A stretch of DNA of 42,734 bases from Pseudomonas sp. SDI (GCF_003105155.1 NZ_QETK01000038.1:1-42734), one strand, 5' to 3'; positions 25,772-34,472 are shown, numbered from the stretch's first letter. The notes: generated by a model not told the origin, from the sequence alone. Program-made: numbers and translations.

Positions 25772-26659
25772 TCAGCTGCGTCGACGCAGGCTCAGCCAGG
25801 CGTCGACGCTATACAGCGCCAGGCCGGCCCAGATGAACATGAAGGCGATCAGCGTGCTCTGCGAGAGGTGCTCGTCGAACAGCCAGACCGCTTGCAGCAG
25901 CACCAGGGTCGGTGCCAGGTACTGCAGGAAGCCCAGCGTGGTGTATGGCAGGTGACGGGCAGCGGCGTTGAAGCACACCAGCGGCACCAGCGTGACCGGC
26001 CCGGCCGCAATCAGCCAGAGCGCTTCGCTGCTGGTATAGAAACTTGGCTGGGCGCTCATTGCCAGAGGGTTGAGCAGTAGCCAGCCGAGCGCCAGCGGCA
26101 CCAGCATCCAGGTTTCCACCACCAGCCCGGGCAAGGCCGCCACCGGCGCCTGCTTGCGGATCAGGCCATAGAAACCGAAGCTTAGCGCCAGGGCCAGCGA
26201 CACCCACGGCAGGTGGCCGACTTGCCACACCTGCTGCGCCACACCGACCGCCGCGAGGCCGACCGCCACCCATTGCAGGCGGCGCAGGCGCTCGCCGAGC
26301 AGCAGCATGCCCAGCAGCACGTTGATCAGCGGGTTGATGTAGTACCCCAGGCTGGCCTCCAGCATGCGGCCGTTGTTCACCGACCAGACATAGGTCAACC
26401 AGTTGAACGCGATCAGCGATCCGCTCAGGGCCAGAATCGCCAGGCGTCGCGGGTTGTCGCGCAGTTCGCGCCACCAACCGGGGTGCTTCCAGACCAGTAG
26501 CAGCAGCGAACCGAACAGGGCCGACCAGAGCACCCGGTGGACGATGATCTCCACCGACGGCACGCTCTGCAGCGCTTTGAAGTAAATGGGGAACAGGCCC
26601 CAGATGATGTAGGCGGTCAGGCCCAGGATGTACCCGCGGCGCGGGTTGGCGGCTTGCAT
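25772..26659 (-). CDS. rarD: RarD-type EamA/DMT family permease
   Basis: 295-residue inner-membrane protein with about ten hydrophobic helices in two EamA halves, beginning GYILGLTAYIIWGLFPIYFKAL. It belongs to the RarD branch of the drug/metabolite transporter superfamily. RarD was linked to chloramphenicol resistance by name only; the true substrate is unknown. The ATG at 26659-26657 has AAGGA seven bases upstream and is preferred to a TTG seven codons earlier. It probably has its own promoter in the 65 bases to the kinase gene. The stop lies four bases from that of the convergent ACT gene. Confidence 0.9.
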   Translation of the reverse strand: MQAANPRRGYILGLTAYIIWGLFPIYFKALQSVPSVEIIVHRVLWSALFGSLLLLVWKHPGWWRELRDNPRRLAILALSGSLIAFNWLTYVWSVNNGRMLEASLGYYINPLINVLLGMLLLGERLRRLQWVAVGLAAVGVAQQVWQVGHLPWVSLALALSFGFYGLIRKQAPVAALPGLVVETWMLVPLALGWLLLNPLAMSAQPSFYTSSEALWLIAAGPVTLVPLVCFNAAARHLPYTTLGFLQYLAPTLVLLQAVWLFDEHLSQSTLIAFMFIWAGLALYSVDAWLSLRRRS

Positions 26660-26724
26660 GCTGATTCCTTGCTTAGGCAACTATCTATAACGCTGGGCTA
26701 TTGTAGACAGACTCGCCGGCGCAT

Positions 26725-27699
26725 CTAGAACAATTTCAACGGTTCTTCGTCCAGGGCTGCGGTCTGCTCGCGCAGGGCCAGAATCTGGTCGCCCCAGTAG
26801 CGCTCCTGGCCGAACCAGGGGAAGCTGCGCGGGAATGCCGGGTCGTCCCAGCGGCGGGCCAGCCAGGCGCTGTAGTGCAGTTGGCGTAGCGCGCGCAGTG
26901 GCTCGATCAGGGCCAGTTCACGCGGGTCGAAGTCGTGGAACTCGTTGTAGCCGTCCATCAGTTCGGCGAGCTGGCCGAGGCGTTCGTGGCGCTCGCCGGC
27001 GAGCATCATCCACAGGTCCTGGACGGCCGGGCCCATGCGGCAGTCGTCGAGGTCGACGATGTGGAACACGTCGTCGCGGCACATCATGTTGCCGGGGTGG
27101 CAGTCGCCGTGCAGGCGGATGACCTTGTGCGGGGTGGCGGCGTAGGCGGCTTCGACGCGCTTGAGCAGGTCGCGGGCCACCGACTCGTAGGCAGGCCGCA
27201 GGCTTTTCGGAATGAAGTCGCCTTCGAGCAGGGTGCTCAGCGAGGCGTGGCCGAAGTTGCTCACGGCGAGCGCTTCGCGGTGTGCGAACGGGCGGCTGGC
27301 GCCGACGGCGTGCAGGCGGCCGAGCAACTGGCCGAGGCGGTAAAGCTGGTCGAGGTTGCCCGGTTCCGGGGCGCGGCCGCCACGGCGGGGGAACAGGCTG
27401 AAGCGGAAACCGGCGTGTTCGAACAGGCTGGCGCCGTTGTGGATCAGCGGGGCGACCACTGGCACCTCGCAGTCGGCGAGTTCGGCGGTGAAGGCATGTT
27501 CTTCGAGGATGGCCGCGTCGCTCCAGCGCCCGGGGCGGTAGAACTTGGCGATCAGCGGCTCGCGGTCTTCGATGCCGACCTGATAGACGCGGTTTTCGTA
27601 GCTGTTGAGGGCCAGCACGCGGGCATCGCTGAGAAAGCCGAGGCTTTCTACGGCATCCAGGACCAGGTCGGGGGTGAGTTTATCGAAGGGATGAGACAT
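26725..27699 (-). CDS. srkA: Stress-response Ser/Thr kinase, SrkA/YihE family
   Basis: 324-residue cytoplasmic kinase of the YihE/SrkA (RdoA) family, which in E. coli counters stress-induced killing. Motifs: ATP lysine K52 (LIAKFYRPGRW), catalytic loop HGDCHPGNMM (D199, N204) and metal site HIVDLDD (D216/D218). The length and the N-terminus MSHPFDKLTPDLVLDAVESLGF fit the family. The start is ATG at 27699-27697 with GGAG six bases upstream; the open frame further upstream has no ribosome site. The 93-base gap to the next gene contains a REP-like palindrome. In E. coli srkA pairs with dsbA; here it does not. Confidence 0.92.
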   Translation of the reverse strand: MSHPFDKLTPDLVLDAVESLGFLSDARVLALNSYENRVYQVGIEDREPLIAKFYRPGRWSDAAILEEHAFTAELADCEVPVVAPLIHNGASLFEHAGFRFSLFPRRGGRAPEPGNLDQLYRLGQLLGRLHAVGASRPFAHREALAVSNFGHASLSTLLEGDFIPKSLRPAYESVARDLLKRVEAAYAATPHKVIRLHGDCHPGNMMCRDDVFHIVDLDDCRMGPAVQDLWMMLAGERHERLGQLAELMDGYNEFHDFDPRELALIEPLRALRQLHYSAWLARRWDDPAFPRSFPWFGQERYWGDQILALREQTAALDEEPLKLF

Positions 27700-27775
27700 G
27701 CTTGCTCCTGCCGTGCGGCAGGTGGGCCGCATCATGGCTGGCATGGTAACGCAGGGCGGTGAATCAGGGGGCCTC

Positions 27776-27793
27776 ATCGCGGGACTAGCCCGC
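27776..27793. repeat. REP-like short palindrome, copy A
   Basis: 18 bases, atcgcgggactagcccgc, with GCGGG/CCCGC arms on a five-base loop. Identical to 42694-42711. Its last base is the final base of the ModE-like stop codon, so the repeat abuts the coding end. Confidence 0.7.
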
Positions 27794-28557
27794 TATACCG
27801 GTGTCCCGAGCAACACATTCGCCGGCGAAAAGCTCACCTGCAACGCACTGCCCACGGTAATCCGCTGGTCCTGCAACCACTGCGGCTCGGCAAACGCACA
27901 CAGCGTCTGGCCATTGCCGAGCATCAGCCGAACCTCGGTCGACCCCGCCGGGTCCGCCAGCAACTCCTGCACCTCGGCGCGCAACAGGTTCTGCCCCGGC
28001 GTCGGCTGTTCATCCAGGCCCAACAGTTGCAGCCAGCCGGCCTTGATCAGCGCCACGACCGCGGTGCCCGGCTCCAGCTCCAGGCGCACGGTGCTGTCAT
28101 GGGTGATCTGCGCATTGACCCGCACTTCGCCAGCGAGCGACAGCTGCACGGTGTCATTGCGCCCCTGCGGGTGGATCGCGCTGATCCGCCCATGCAACTG
28201 ATTACGCGCACTGGTGCGCAGCATCAGTCGGCTGAGCAGGTCGAGGTCGCTGGCATCTTCCGCCGCTTCGAGGATCTGCGCCTGCAAGGCCTGCAACTTC
28301 TGATACAGCCGCAACACCCGCAGGCCTTCCTCGGACAGCTTCGCGCCACCGCCGCCGCGACCGCCGACGCTACGCTCGACCAGCGGCGCGGCGGCGAGGT
28401 TGTTCAGTTCGTCGATGGCGTCCCAGGCGGCCTTGTAGCTCATTCCGGCGCTCTTCGCGGCACGGGTGATCGAGCCTTGCTCGGCGATGTGCTGGAGCAG
28501 GGCGATGCGCTGCGGGCGACGAACGATGTGTTGGGTCAGCGGTGCGGACAAGGACAT
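27793..28557 (-). CDS. ModE-like molybdate-responsive regulator (HTH plus TOBE domains)
   Basis: 254 residues. The N-terminal winged helix of the ModE type (RIALLQHIAEQGSITRAAKSAGMSYKAAWDAIDELNN) is followed by two Mop/TOBE domains (RNQLHGRISAIHPQGRNDTVQL and a second near 190-250), which bind molybdate or tungstate. As in ModE of E. coli it should regulate molybdate uptake or molybdoenzymes, but no mod genes are in the window. The start is ATG at 28557-28555; the ribosome site is poor. The open frame continues far upstream across comF in another frame, which is not coding. It lies 59 bases downstream of the comF stop and could be cotranscribed with it. Confidence 0.88.
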   Translation of the reverse strand: MSLSAPLTQHIVRRPQRIALLQHIAEQGSITRAAKSAGMSYKAAWDAIDELNNLAAAPLVERSVGGRGGGGAKLSEEGLRVLRLYQKLQALQAQILEAAEDASDLDLLSRLMLRTSARNQLHGRISAIHPQGRNDTVQLSLAGEVRVNAQITHDSTVRLELEPGTAVVALIKAGWLQLLGLDEQPTPGQNLLRAEVQELLADPAGSTEVRLMLGNGQTLCAFAEPQWLQDQRITVGSALQVSFSPANVLLGTPV

Positions 28558-28616
28558 GGGCAGGCACGAGTGATGAACGAGAACGTCTTGGAAAGTGCCC
28601 GCGCGCCCGACGCAAG

Positions 28617-29354
28617 TCAAGCGCTGCCGGGCTTGGGCGTGCGCGCCAGGCAGTACACATCGACCCGCGCCGCACCGCCGGCCTTCAACAGCGTGGCCAC
28701 GGCCTGGGCGGTAGCACCGGTGGTCAGCACGTCGTCGATCAGGGCCAGGTGCAGGCCGTCGATGGTGGCCGGCGCAGGTAGCACGAAGGCGTCCCTGAGG
28801 TTGCGTTGGCGCGCCCTGGCGCTCAGGCCTTGCTGCGCCGGGGTATCGCGGATACGCCCGAGCACCTGGTCGGTGCAGGCTATGTTCAGCTGCCGTCCCA
28901 GCCAGCTGGCGAGCATCCCGGCCTGATTGAACCCACGCTGGCGCAAGCGCTGCCGGCCCATCGGCACCGGCAGCAGCAACGCCGGGCGCGGCAGGCCCTC
29001 GGCGAAGCGATGGGTCAGCCAGTTGCCGAGCAACTGCGCCAGCAAGCGCCCCAATGGCCAGTGCTGACGATGCTTGAAGCGGCTGATCAGCGTATCCAGC
29101 GGAAACCCGTAATGCCAGGGTGCTTCCACTTGCTGGAACGCCGGCCGCCGTCGACTGCACTGGCCGCAGGTCAGCCCGCGCATGGGCAGTGGCAGGGCGC
29201 AGACCCGACAGCGCTCGTCGAGCCAGGGCAGTTCCGCCTCGCAGGCGGCGCAGATCGGCAGCAATTGCTCGGCCGGTTCATCGCACAATAAACACTTTTG
29301 GTTATTATTTAGCCAGTTGTAAACCAGCTGTTTGAGTCGCGGTTGACAGTGCAT
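28617..29354 (-). CDS. comF: ComF family phosphoribosyltransferase-like protein
   Basis: 245-residue ComF/GntX-type protein. The N-terminus carries a cysteine cluster likely to bind zinc (CLLCDEPAEQ, CAACEAE, CRVC, CGQC). The C-terminal half is a type I phosphoribosyltransferase fold with the PRPP motif LALIDDVLTTGATA. Homologues act in DNA uptake or in use of DNA as a nutrient. The start ATG at 29354 lies beyond a BirA-like operator (29317-29349), which therefore falls inside codons 2-13 of this gene. The gene is divergent from bioB. Confidence 0.92.
   Translation of the reverse strand: MHCQPRLKQLVYNWLNNNQKCLLCDEPAEQLLPICAACEAELPWLDERCRVCALPLPMRGLTCGQCSRRRPAFQQVEAPWHYGFPLDTLISRFKHRQHWPLGRLLAQLLGNWLTHRFAEGLPRPALLLPVPMGRQRLRQRGFNQAGMLASWLGRQLNIACTDQVLGRIRDTPAQQGLSARARQRNLRDAFVLPAPATIDGLHLALIDDVLTTGATAQAVATLLKAGGAARVDVYCLARTPKPGSA
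29317..29349. promoter_or_regulatory. BirA biotin operator
   Basis: TTGTAAACC-N15-GGTTGACAG, a close match to the BirA site (TTGTAAACC, 14-16 bases, GGTTTACAA). Seven of nine bases of the right arm agree. It overlaps the -35 of the bioB promoter, so biotin-loaded BirA would block transcription of the biotin operon. It also lies inside the first codons of comF. The assignment rests on the motif and the operon it precedes. Confidence 0.82.
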
Positions 29355-29371
29355 GGCGCTTCCTTAACTAT
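29343..29371 (+). promoter_or_regulatory. bioB promoter
   Basis: TTGACA at 29343-29348, 17 bases, then AACTAT at 29366-29371 (or TAACTA, one base earlier). It lies 74 bases before the bioB ATG. The consensus -35 is contained in the right arm of the BirA operator. Confidence 0.7.
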
Positions 29372-29444
29372 GCGAACTATCCGTGATGCGCTGGCGGGCA
29401 CCCCGTGCCCCGGCGCCTGTTCAAGCCTAAACAAGGAAACACCC

Positions 29445-30503
29445 ATGAGCGCGAGCACAACTGCAACGCTTCGTCACGACTGGTCGCTGGCCGAAGTCAA
29501 AGCCCTGTTCCAGCAACCCTTCAATGACCTGCTGTTTCAGGCGCAGACCGTGCACCGCGCGCATTTCGACGCCAACCGCGTGCAAGTATCGACGCTGCTC
29601 TCGATCAAGACCGGCGCCTGCCCGGAAGATTGCAAATATTGTCCGCAGTCCGGCCACTACAACACCGGGCTGGAAAAACAGAAGCTGATGGAAGTGCAGA
29701 AGGTCCTCGAAGAGGCTGCTCGCGCCAAAGCCATCGGCTCTACCCGCTTCTGCATGGGCGCGGCGTGGAAGCACCCGTCGGCCAAGGACATGCCCTACGT
29801 GTTGCAGATGGTCAAAGGGGTCAAGGCCATGGGCCTGGAAACCTGCATGACCCTGGGCAAGCTCGACCAGGAGCAGACCACCGCCCTCGCCGAAGCTGGG
29901 CTGGACTACTACAACCACAACCTCGACACCTCGCCGGAGTTCTACGGCAGCATCATCACCACCCGCACCTACAGCGAGCGCCTGCAAACCCTGAGCTACG
30001 TGCGCGATGCCGGGATGAAGATCTGCTCGGGCGGCATCCTCGGCATGGGTGAGTCGCTGGACGACCGCGCCGGCCTGCTGATCCAGCTGGCCAACCTGCC
30101 GGAACACCCCGAATCGGTGCCGATCAACATGCTGGTGAAAGTGGCCGGTACGCCACTGGAAAACGCCGAGGAAGTCGACCCGTTCGACTTCATCCGCATG
30201 CTCGCGGTGGCGCGCATCCTCATGCCGCAATCGCACGTGCGGCTGTCGGCCGGGCGTGAGGCGATGAACGAGCAGATGCAGGCGCTGGCGTTCTTCGCCG
30301 GGGCCAACTCGATCTTCTATGGCGAAAAGCTGCTGACCACCGCCAACCCGCAAGCCGACAAGGACATGCAGCTGTTTGCCCGCCTGGGGATCCAGCCCGA
30401 AGCGCGCGAAGAGCACGCCGACGAAGTGCACCAGGCTGCCATCGAGCAGGCGCTGATCGAGCAGAAGAGCAGCGAGCTGTTCTACAACGCCGCATCCGCC
30501 TGA
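29445..30503 (+). CDS. bioB: Biotin synthase
   Basis: Radical-SAM enzyme that inserts sulfur into dethiobiotin, the last step of biotin synthesis. The 352 residues match Pseudomonas BioB. The cluster-binding CxxxCxxC is C59, C63, C66 (CPEDCKYC); C103, C134 and C194 are the cysteines expected for the second iron-sulfur cluster. The start is ATG 29445 with AAGGA upstream. A frame open further upstream reaches into the operator region and is not used. It is the first gene of bioBFHCD, under a BirA-type operator. Confidence 0.98.
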   Translation: MSASTTATLRHDWSLAEVKALFQQPFNDLLFQAQTVHRAHFDANRVQVSTLLSIKTGACPEDCKYCPQSGHYNTGLEKQKLMEVQKVLEEAARAKAIGSTRFCMGAAWKHPSAKDMPYVLQMVKGVKAMGLETCMTLGKLDQEQTTALAEAGLDYYNHNLDTSPEFYGSIITTRTYSERLQTLSYVRDAGMKICSGGILGMGESLDDRAGLLIQLANLPEHPESVPINMLVKVAGTPLENAEEVDPFDFIRMLAVARILMPQSHVRLSAGREAMNEQMQALAFFAGANSIFYGEKLLTTANPQADKDMQLFARLGIQPEAREEHADEVHQAAIEQALIEQKSSELFYNAASA

Positions 30504-30510
30504 GGTGCGC

Positions 30511-31683
30511 ATGGGCTTCGATCTGAAAGCGCGCCTGGAGCAGCGGCGCGCGGCGGCGCTGTATCGCCAGCGGCCTTTGCTGCAAAGCCCGCAAGGGCCG
30601 CAGGTGGTGGTCGATGGCCAGCCGCTGCTGGCGTTTTGCAGCAACGATTACCTGGGCCTGGCCAACCACCCCGAGGTGATTGCGGCCTGGCGCGCCGGCG
30701 CCGAGTGCTGGGGTGTCGGTGGCGGCGCCTCGCACCTGGTGATCGGCCACAGCGGCGCGCACCACGAACTGGAACTGGCCCTGGCCGAGTTCACCGGGCG
30801 GCCGCGGGCGCTGCTGTTCACTACCGGTTACATGGCCAACCTCGGCACCCTGACGGCGCTGGTCGGGCAGGGCGACAGCGTGTTGCAGGACCGCCTCAAC
30901 CACGCCTCCCTGCTCGACGCCGGGCTGCTCAGCGGTGCGCGTTTCAATCGCTACCTGCATAACGATGCGGCAAGCCTGGGCAAGCGCCTGGAGAAAACCG
31001 TCGGCAACACCCTGGTGGTTACCGATGGCGTGTTCAGCATGGACGGCGATGTCGCCGCCTTGCCGGCGCTGGCTGCCGAAGCGCGCGCCAGGGGCGCCTG
31101 GCTGATGGTCGACGATGCCCATGGCTTCGGCACCCTGGGCAAGCACGGCGGCGGTGTCGCCGAGCATTTTGGCCTGGGCCTGGATGAGCTGCCGGTGCTG
31201 GTCGGCACCCTGGGCAAGGCATTCGGCACGGCTGGCGCCTTTGTCGCCGGCAGCGAAGAGCTGATCGAAAGCCTGATCCAGTTCGCCCGCCCCTACATCT
31301 ATACAACCAGCCAGCCACCGGCGTTGGCCTGCGCCACCCTGAAAAGCCTGCAATTGTTGCGCGACGAACACTGGCGCCGTGAGCACCTGGCGGCGCTGAT
31401 CCGCCAGTTCCGCGAGGGCGCCGAACAGATCGGCCTGCAACTGATGGACAGCTTCACGCCGATCCAGCCGATCCTCATCGGCGATGCGGCGCGCGCGCTG
31501 CACCTGTCGCAGTTGCTGCGCGAACGCGGGCTGATGGTCACCGCCATCCGCCCACCGACCGTACCGGCCGGCAGCGCCCGGTTGCGCGTGACCCTGACCG
31601 CCGCGCACAGCGCAGCGCAGGTACAGCTATTGTTGAATGCGTTGGCCGAGTGTTATCCACAGTTGGAGCCTGCCGATGCGTAA
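30511..31683 (+). CDS. bioF: 8-amino-7-oxononanoate synthase
   Basis: Pyridoxal-phosphate enzyme joining pimeloyl thioester and alanine, the first step of biotin ring assembly. 390 residues; the N-terminus MGFDLKARLEQRRAA is family-like and CSNDYLGLANHP is a conserved active-site segment. The cofactor lysine is K236 in VGTLGKAFGTAGAF. The ATG at 30511 has GAGG upstream, partly overlapping the bioB stop region seven bases before; a GTG two codons earlier is less likely. The 3' end overlaps bioH by eight bases. Confidence 0.97.
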   Translation: MGFDLKARLEQRRAAALYRQRPLLQSPQGPQVVVDGQPLLAFCSNDYLGLANHPEVIAAWRAGAECWGVGGGASHLVIGHSGAHHELELALAEFTGRPRALLFTTGYMANLGTLTALVGQGDSVLQDRLNHASLLDAGLLSGARFNRYLHNDAASLGKRLEKTVGNTLVVTDGVFSMDGDVAALPALAAEARARGAWLMVDDAHGFGTLGKHGGGVAEHFGLGLDELPVLVGTLGKAFGTAGAFVAGSEELIESLIQFARPYIYTTSQPPALACATLKSLQLLRDEHWRREHLAALIRQFREGAEQIGLQLMDSFTPIQPILIGDAARALHLSQLLRERGLMVTAIRPPTVPAGSARLRVTLTAAHSAAQVQLLLNALAECYPQLEPADA

Positions 31684-32407
31684 TCGACTGATATTGCTGC
31701 CGGGCTGGGGCCTGGGCACTGCTGCACTGGAACCGCTGGCGGCAAGCCTGCGGGCGCTGGACACCAGCCTGCAGGTGGAACTGGCGCCCTTGCCGGCATT
31801 GGCCGAAGGCGAACTGCCGCACTGGCTCGACGATCTCGACCGACGCCTGCCCAACGATACCTGGCTGGGCGGCTGGTCGCTTGGTGGCATGCTCGCCGCC
31901 GAGCTCGCGGCGCGCCGCGGCGATCATTGCTGCGGCTTGCTGACCCTGGGCAGCAACGTCCGCTTTGTCGCCCGCGCCGACTGGCCGCATGGCATGCCGG
32001 CCGATACCTTCGAGACCTTCCTCGACGGCTGCCGCAGCCATACCCAGGTGACCCTCAAGCGCTTCAAGTCGTTGTGCAGTCAGGGCGCCGCCGAGCCGCG
32101 CAGCCTGATCCGCCAGCTCGACGTCGGCATCAGCCCGGCCGACCCGGTGCACCTGGCCAAAGGCCTGGAGGTGCTGGCCCAGCTCGACACCCGTGCCGCC
32201 CTGCAGGCGTATGCCGGCCCGCAGTTGCACCTGTTCGCCGGTAACGATGCGCTGGTGCCGGCCGAGGCCGCGCGCGCGCTGAGTGATTTGTTGCCCGATG
32301 TTGAAGTAGGCCTGGTCGAGGATGCCGCGCACGCCTTCCTCCTCGAATACCCCCAGGAACTGGCCCACACCATCAAGAACTTCCTGCACGAGAGCGGCGA
32401 TGACTGA
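31676..32407 (+). CDS. bioH: Pimeloyl-ACP methyl ester esterase
   Basis: Alpha/beta hydrolase that removes the methyl group from pimeloyl-ACP methyl ester, ending the BioC/BioH branch of pimelate synthesis. 243 residues. The nucleophile is S68 in GWSLGG; D191 and H219 complete the triad. The start ATG at 31676 is inside the end of bioF (eight-base overlap) with GGAG upstream. It lies between bioF and bioC, and its product acts on the product of the BioC pathway. Divergence from E. coli BioH is common in Pseudomonas. Confidence 0.95.
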   Translation: MRNRLILLPGWGLGTAALEPLAASLRALDTSLQVELAPLPALAEGELPHWLDDLDRRLPNDTWLGGWSLGGMLAAELAARRGDHCCGLLTLGSNVRFVARADWPHGMPADTFETFLDGCRSHTQVTLKRFKSLCSQGAAEPRSLIRQLDVGISPADPVHLAKGLEVLAQLDTRAALQAYAGPQLHLFAGNDALVPAEAARALSDLLPDVEVGLVEDAAHAFLLEYPQELAHTIKNFLHESGDD

Positions 32408-33224
32408 TCTTTCCCTGCCGAAACTGCCTGGCAGTTTGCCCGACAAGCGCCAGGTGGCAGCGTCGTTTTCCCGCGCGGCGGCCAGCTACGACAGTGTTGC
32501 CGAGCTGCAACGGGCGGTTGGTGCGCAGTTGCTGGCGCAGTTGCCGGCGGCACTGCCACCACGCCGCTGGGTCGACCTGGGCAGCGGCACCGGGCATTTC
32601 AGCCGTGCCCTGCAGGCCCGTTATCCACAGGCTGACGGCGTGGCCGTGGACATCGCCGAAGGCATGTTGCGTCACGCCCGCGAACTGGGCGGTGCGGCCT
32701 ATCACGTAGTCGGCGATGCCGAGCGTCTGCCGCTGCGCGAGGCCAGCGCCGAGCTGGTGTTCTCCAGCCTGGCGGTGCAATGGTGCGCGGACTTTGCGGC
32801 GGTGCTCGGTGAGGTGCGGCGGGTGTTGCAGCCGGGCGGGGTGTTCGCGTTCGCCAGCCTGTGCGTCGGCACCCTGCACGAGTTGCGCGAAAGCTGGCAG
32901 GCGGTGGACGGCATGGTTCACGTCAACCGCTTTCGTCGTCTCGACGACTATCAGCGCCTGTGCGCCGCCAGCGGCCTGTGCGTGTTGGGGCTCGATGCCC
33001 GGCCGCATGTGCTGCACTATCCCGACCTGCGCAGCCTGACCCACGAACTCAAGGCCCTCGGTGCGCACAACCTCAATCCGGGGCGTCCGGCCGGGCTCAC
33101 CGGGCGCGCGCGCATGCAGGGCCTGTTGCAGGCCTACGAGCGCTTCCGCCAACCGGCTGGGCTGCCGGCGACCTATCAGGTGGTCTATGGTGTTCTGCAA
33201 CTGCCGTTGACCCAGGGGAAATGA
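32400..33224 (+). CDS. bioC: Malonyl-ACP O-methyltransferase
   Basis: SAM-dependent methyltransferase that caps malonyl-ACP so fatty-acid synthesis can build pimelate. 274 residues; SAM motif I is VDLGSGTGHFSRAL from residue 58, preceded by the family's FSRAAASYDSVAELQR. The start ATG at 32400 overlaps bioH by eight bases with GAGAG upstream. It is separated from bioD by one base. The gene order bioB-F-H-C-D is typical of Pseudomonas. Confidence 0.96.
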   Translation: MTDLSLPKLPGSLPDKRQVAASFSRAAASYDSVAELQRAVGAQLLAQLPAALPPRRWVDLGSGTGHFSRALQARYPQADGVAVDIAEGMLRHARELGGAAYHVVGDAERLPLREASAELVFSSLAVQWCADFAAVLGEVRRVLQPGGVFAFASLCVGTLHELRESWQAVDGMVHVNRFRRLDDYQRLCAASGLCVLGLDARPHVLHYPDLRSLTHELKALGAHNLNPGRPAGLTGRARMQGLLQAYERFRQPAGLPATYQVVYGVLQLPLTQGK

Positions 33225-33225
33225 C

Positions 33226-33906
33226 ATGAGCGCGGCCTATTTCATCGCCGGCACCGATACCGATGTCGGCAAGACCACGGTTGCCGCCGGCTTGCTGCAT
33301 GCGGCGCAGCTCGCCGGGTTGTCCACCCTCGGCGCCAAGCCGGTCGCGTCCGGTTGTGAGGCCACCGCCAAGGGCCTGCGCAATGCCGACGCGCTGGCGC
33401 TGATGGCGCAGAGCACACTCAAACTGCCCTACGAGCAGGTCAACCCGTTCGCCTTCGAACCGGCCATCGCCCCGCACCTGGCAGCGCGCGAGGCTGGCGT
33501 GGCGCTGAGTGTCGCCGCCCTGCTGGCGCCGCTGCACGAGGTGCTGGCCCAGGGGGCGGATTTCACCCTGATCGAGGGCGCGGGCGGCTGGCGCGTGCCA
33601 CTGTCGGACGTGGCCAACCTGTCCGACCTGGCGATTGCCCTGAAGCTGCCGGTGATTCTGGTGGTGGGGGTGCGCCTGGGTTGTATCAATCACGCCCTGC
33701 TCAGCGCCGAAGCCATCGCCCGCGACGGCCTGCAACTGGCCGGCTGGGTGGCGAATATCGTCGATGCGCGCACCTCGCGCCTGGAGGAAAACCTCGCCAC
33801 CCTGGCCGAGCGCCTGCCTGCGCCATGCCTCGGCCGGGTGCCGCGGCTCAAGGGCATTTCGGCCGAACGGGTCGCCGAATACCTGCAACTGGATCTGCTG
33901 GACTAG
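33226..33906 (+). CDS. bioD: Dethiobiotin synthetase
   Basis: ATP-dependent carboxylase that closes the ureido ring of dethiobiotin. 226 residues with the P-loop GTDTDVGKT at 9-17. The glycine-rich EGAGGWRVPL and the terminal nucleotide-binding region are as expected. It begins one base after the bioC stop (TGACATG), so it is coupled to bioC. bioA is absent from the cluster; in Pseudomonas it lies elsewhere. Confidence 0.97.
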   Translation: MSAAYFIAGTDTDVGKTTVAAGLLHAAQLAGLSTLGAKPVASGCEATAKGLRNADALALMAQSTLKLPYEQVNPFAFEPAIAPHLAAREAGVALSVAALLAPLHEVLAQGADFTLIEGAGGWRVPLSDVANLSDLAIALKLPVILVVGVRLGCINHALLSAEAIARDGLQLAGWVANIVDARTSRLEENLATLAERLPAPCLGRVPRLKGISAERVAEYLQLDLLD

Positions 33907-34024
33907 GCAGCGTCTATTACCCGGCACGCTGCCATTAGTGTTTTTCACGGGCCTTTTGGCGCGTGCTCTGGTTCAATAGGCCACTCAATTGCCACCTTCG
34001 CCTTCAGCGTTTTGGAGTATTGAA

Positions 34025-34321
34025 ATGGAAATCTCGGGCAGTTCCGCATTCTATGCCGGCCTGGGCGCCATTCAGGCTGGGCAGAACCGCGTCGACAACG
34101 CAGCCAGCCAGATCGCCAACACCACCGTCGAACGTGCCGCCACCAGCCAGTCCAGCGACTACCAGGCCGAGCGCCTGCGCTCGGTCGACCGCAGCCAGCA
34201 AATGGACCTGGCCACCGCCAGCGTCGAGATGGCCCTGGGCAAGCATCAGGTCGAACTCGGTGTCAAAGTGGCCAAAGCATCGGACGAAATGCTCGGTACC
34301 CTGATCGATACCTACGCCTGA
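34025..34321 (+). CDS. Small flagellar-rod-like protein of unknown function
   Basis: 98 residues beginning MEISGSSAFYAGLGAIQAGQ. The first third resembles the N-terminal helix of flagellar rod and hook proteins: a hydrophobic stretch, then NRVDNAASQIANTT, close to the ASNIANxxT signature. The rest is polar and helical (ATASVEMALGKHQVELGVKVAKASDEML), and the full rod-protein core is missing. ATG at 34025 has GGAG seven bases upstream and is preferred to a TTG twelve codons earlier. Databases often call relatives PQQ-biosynthesis proteins, which I think is a name error. It follows bioD after 118 bases; no link to biotin is apparent. Confidence 0.78.
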   Translation: MEISGSSAFYAGLGAIQAGQNRVDNAASQIANTTVERAATSQSSDYQAERLRSVDRSQQMDLATASVEMALGKHQVELGVKVAKASDEMLGTLIDTYA

Positions 34322-34369
34322 GCCGTCCCGGCCAGCGCCCTTCGTTCCTTCAACTAGTCTTTATTCATC

Positions 34370-34396
34370 AGCGCCTTGGCTTCATTGCCAGGCGCT
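34370..34396 (+). terminator. Probable terminator after the 98-residue gene
   Basis: AGCGCC and TGGC on the left pair with GCCA and GGCGCT on the right, with a single bulged T and a six-base loop. The tail is only moderately T-rich. Confidence 0.45.
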
Positions 34397-34472
34397 TGGT
34401 TGCGCTTGCGCGCCGGTCTGGCCGGCGGCCTGTGCGCAGCCGTCAGTGGCAGAAGTGCCGTCGGAGGGGTGC

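Noticed and set aside
28558..29160. Upstream extension of the ModE-like frame through comF
   Set aside because: The extension is out of frame with comF, has low-complexity translation and lacks family similarity. The ModE winged helix begins just after ATG 28557.
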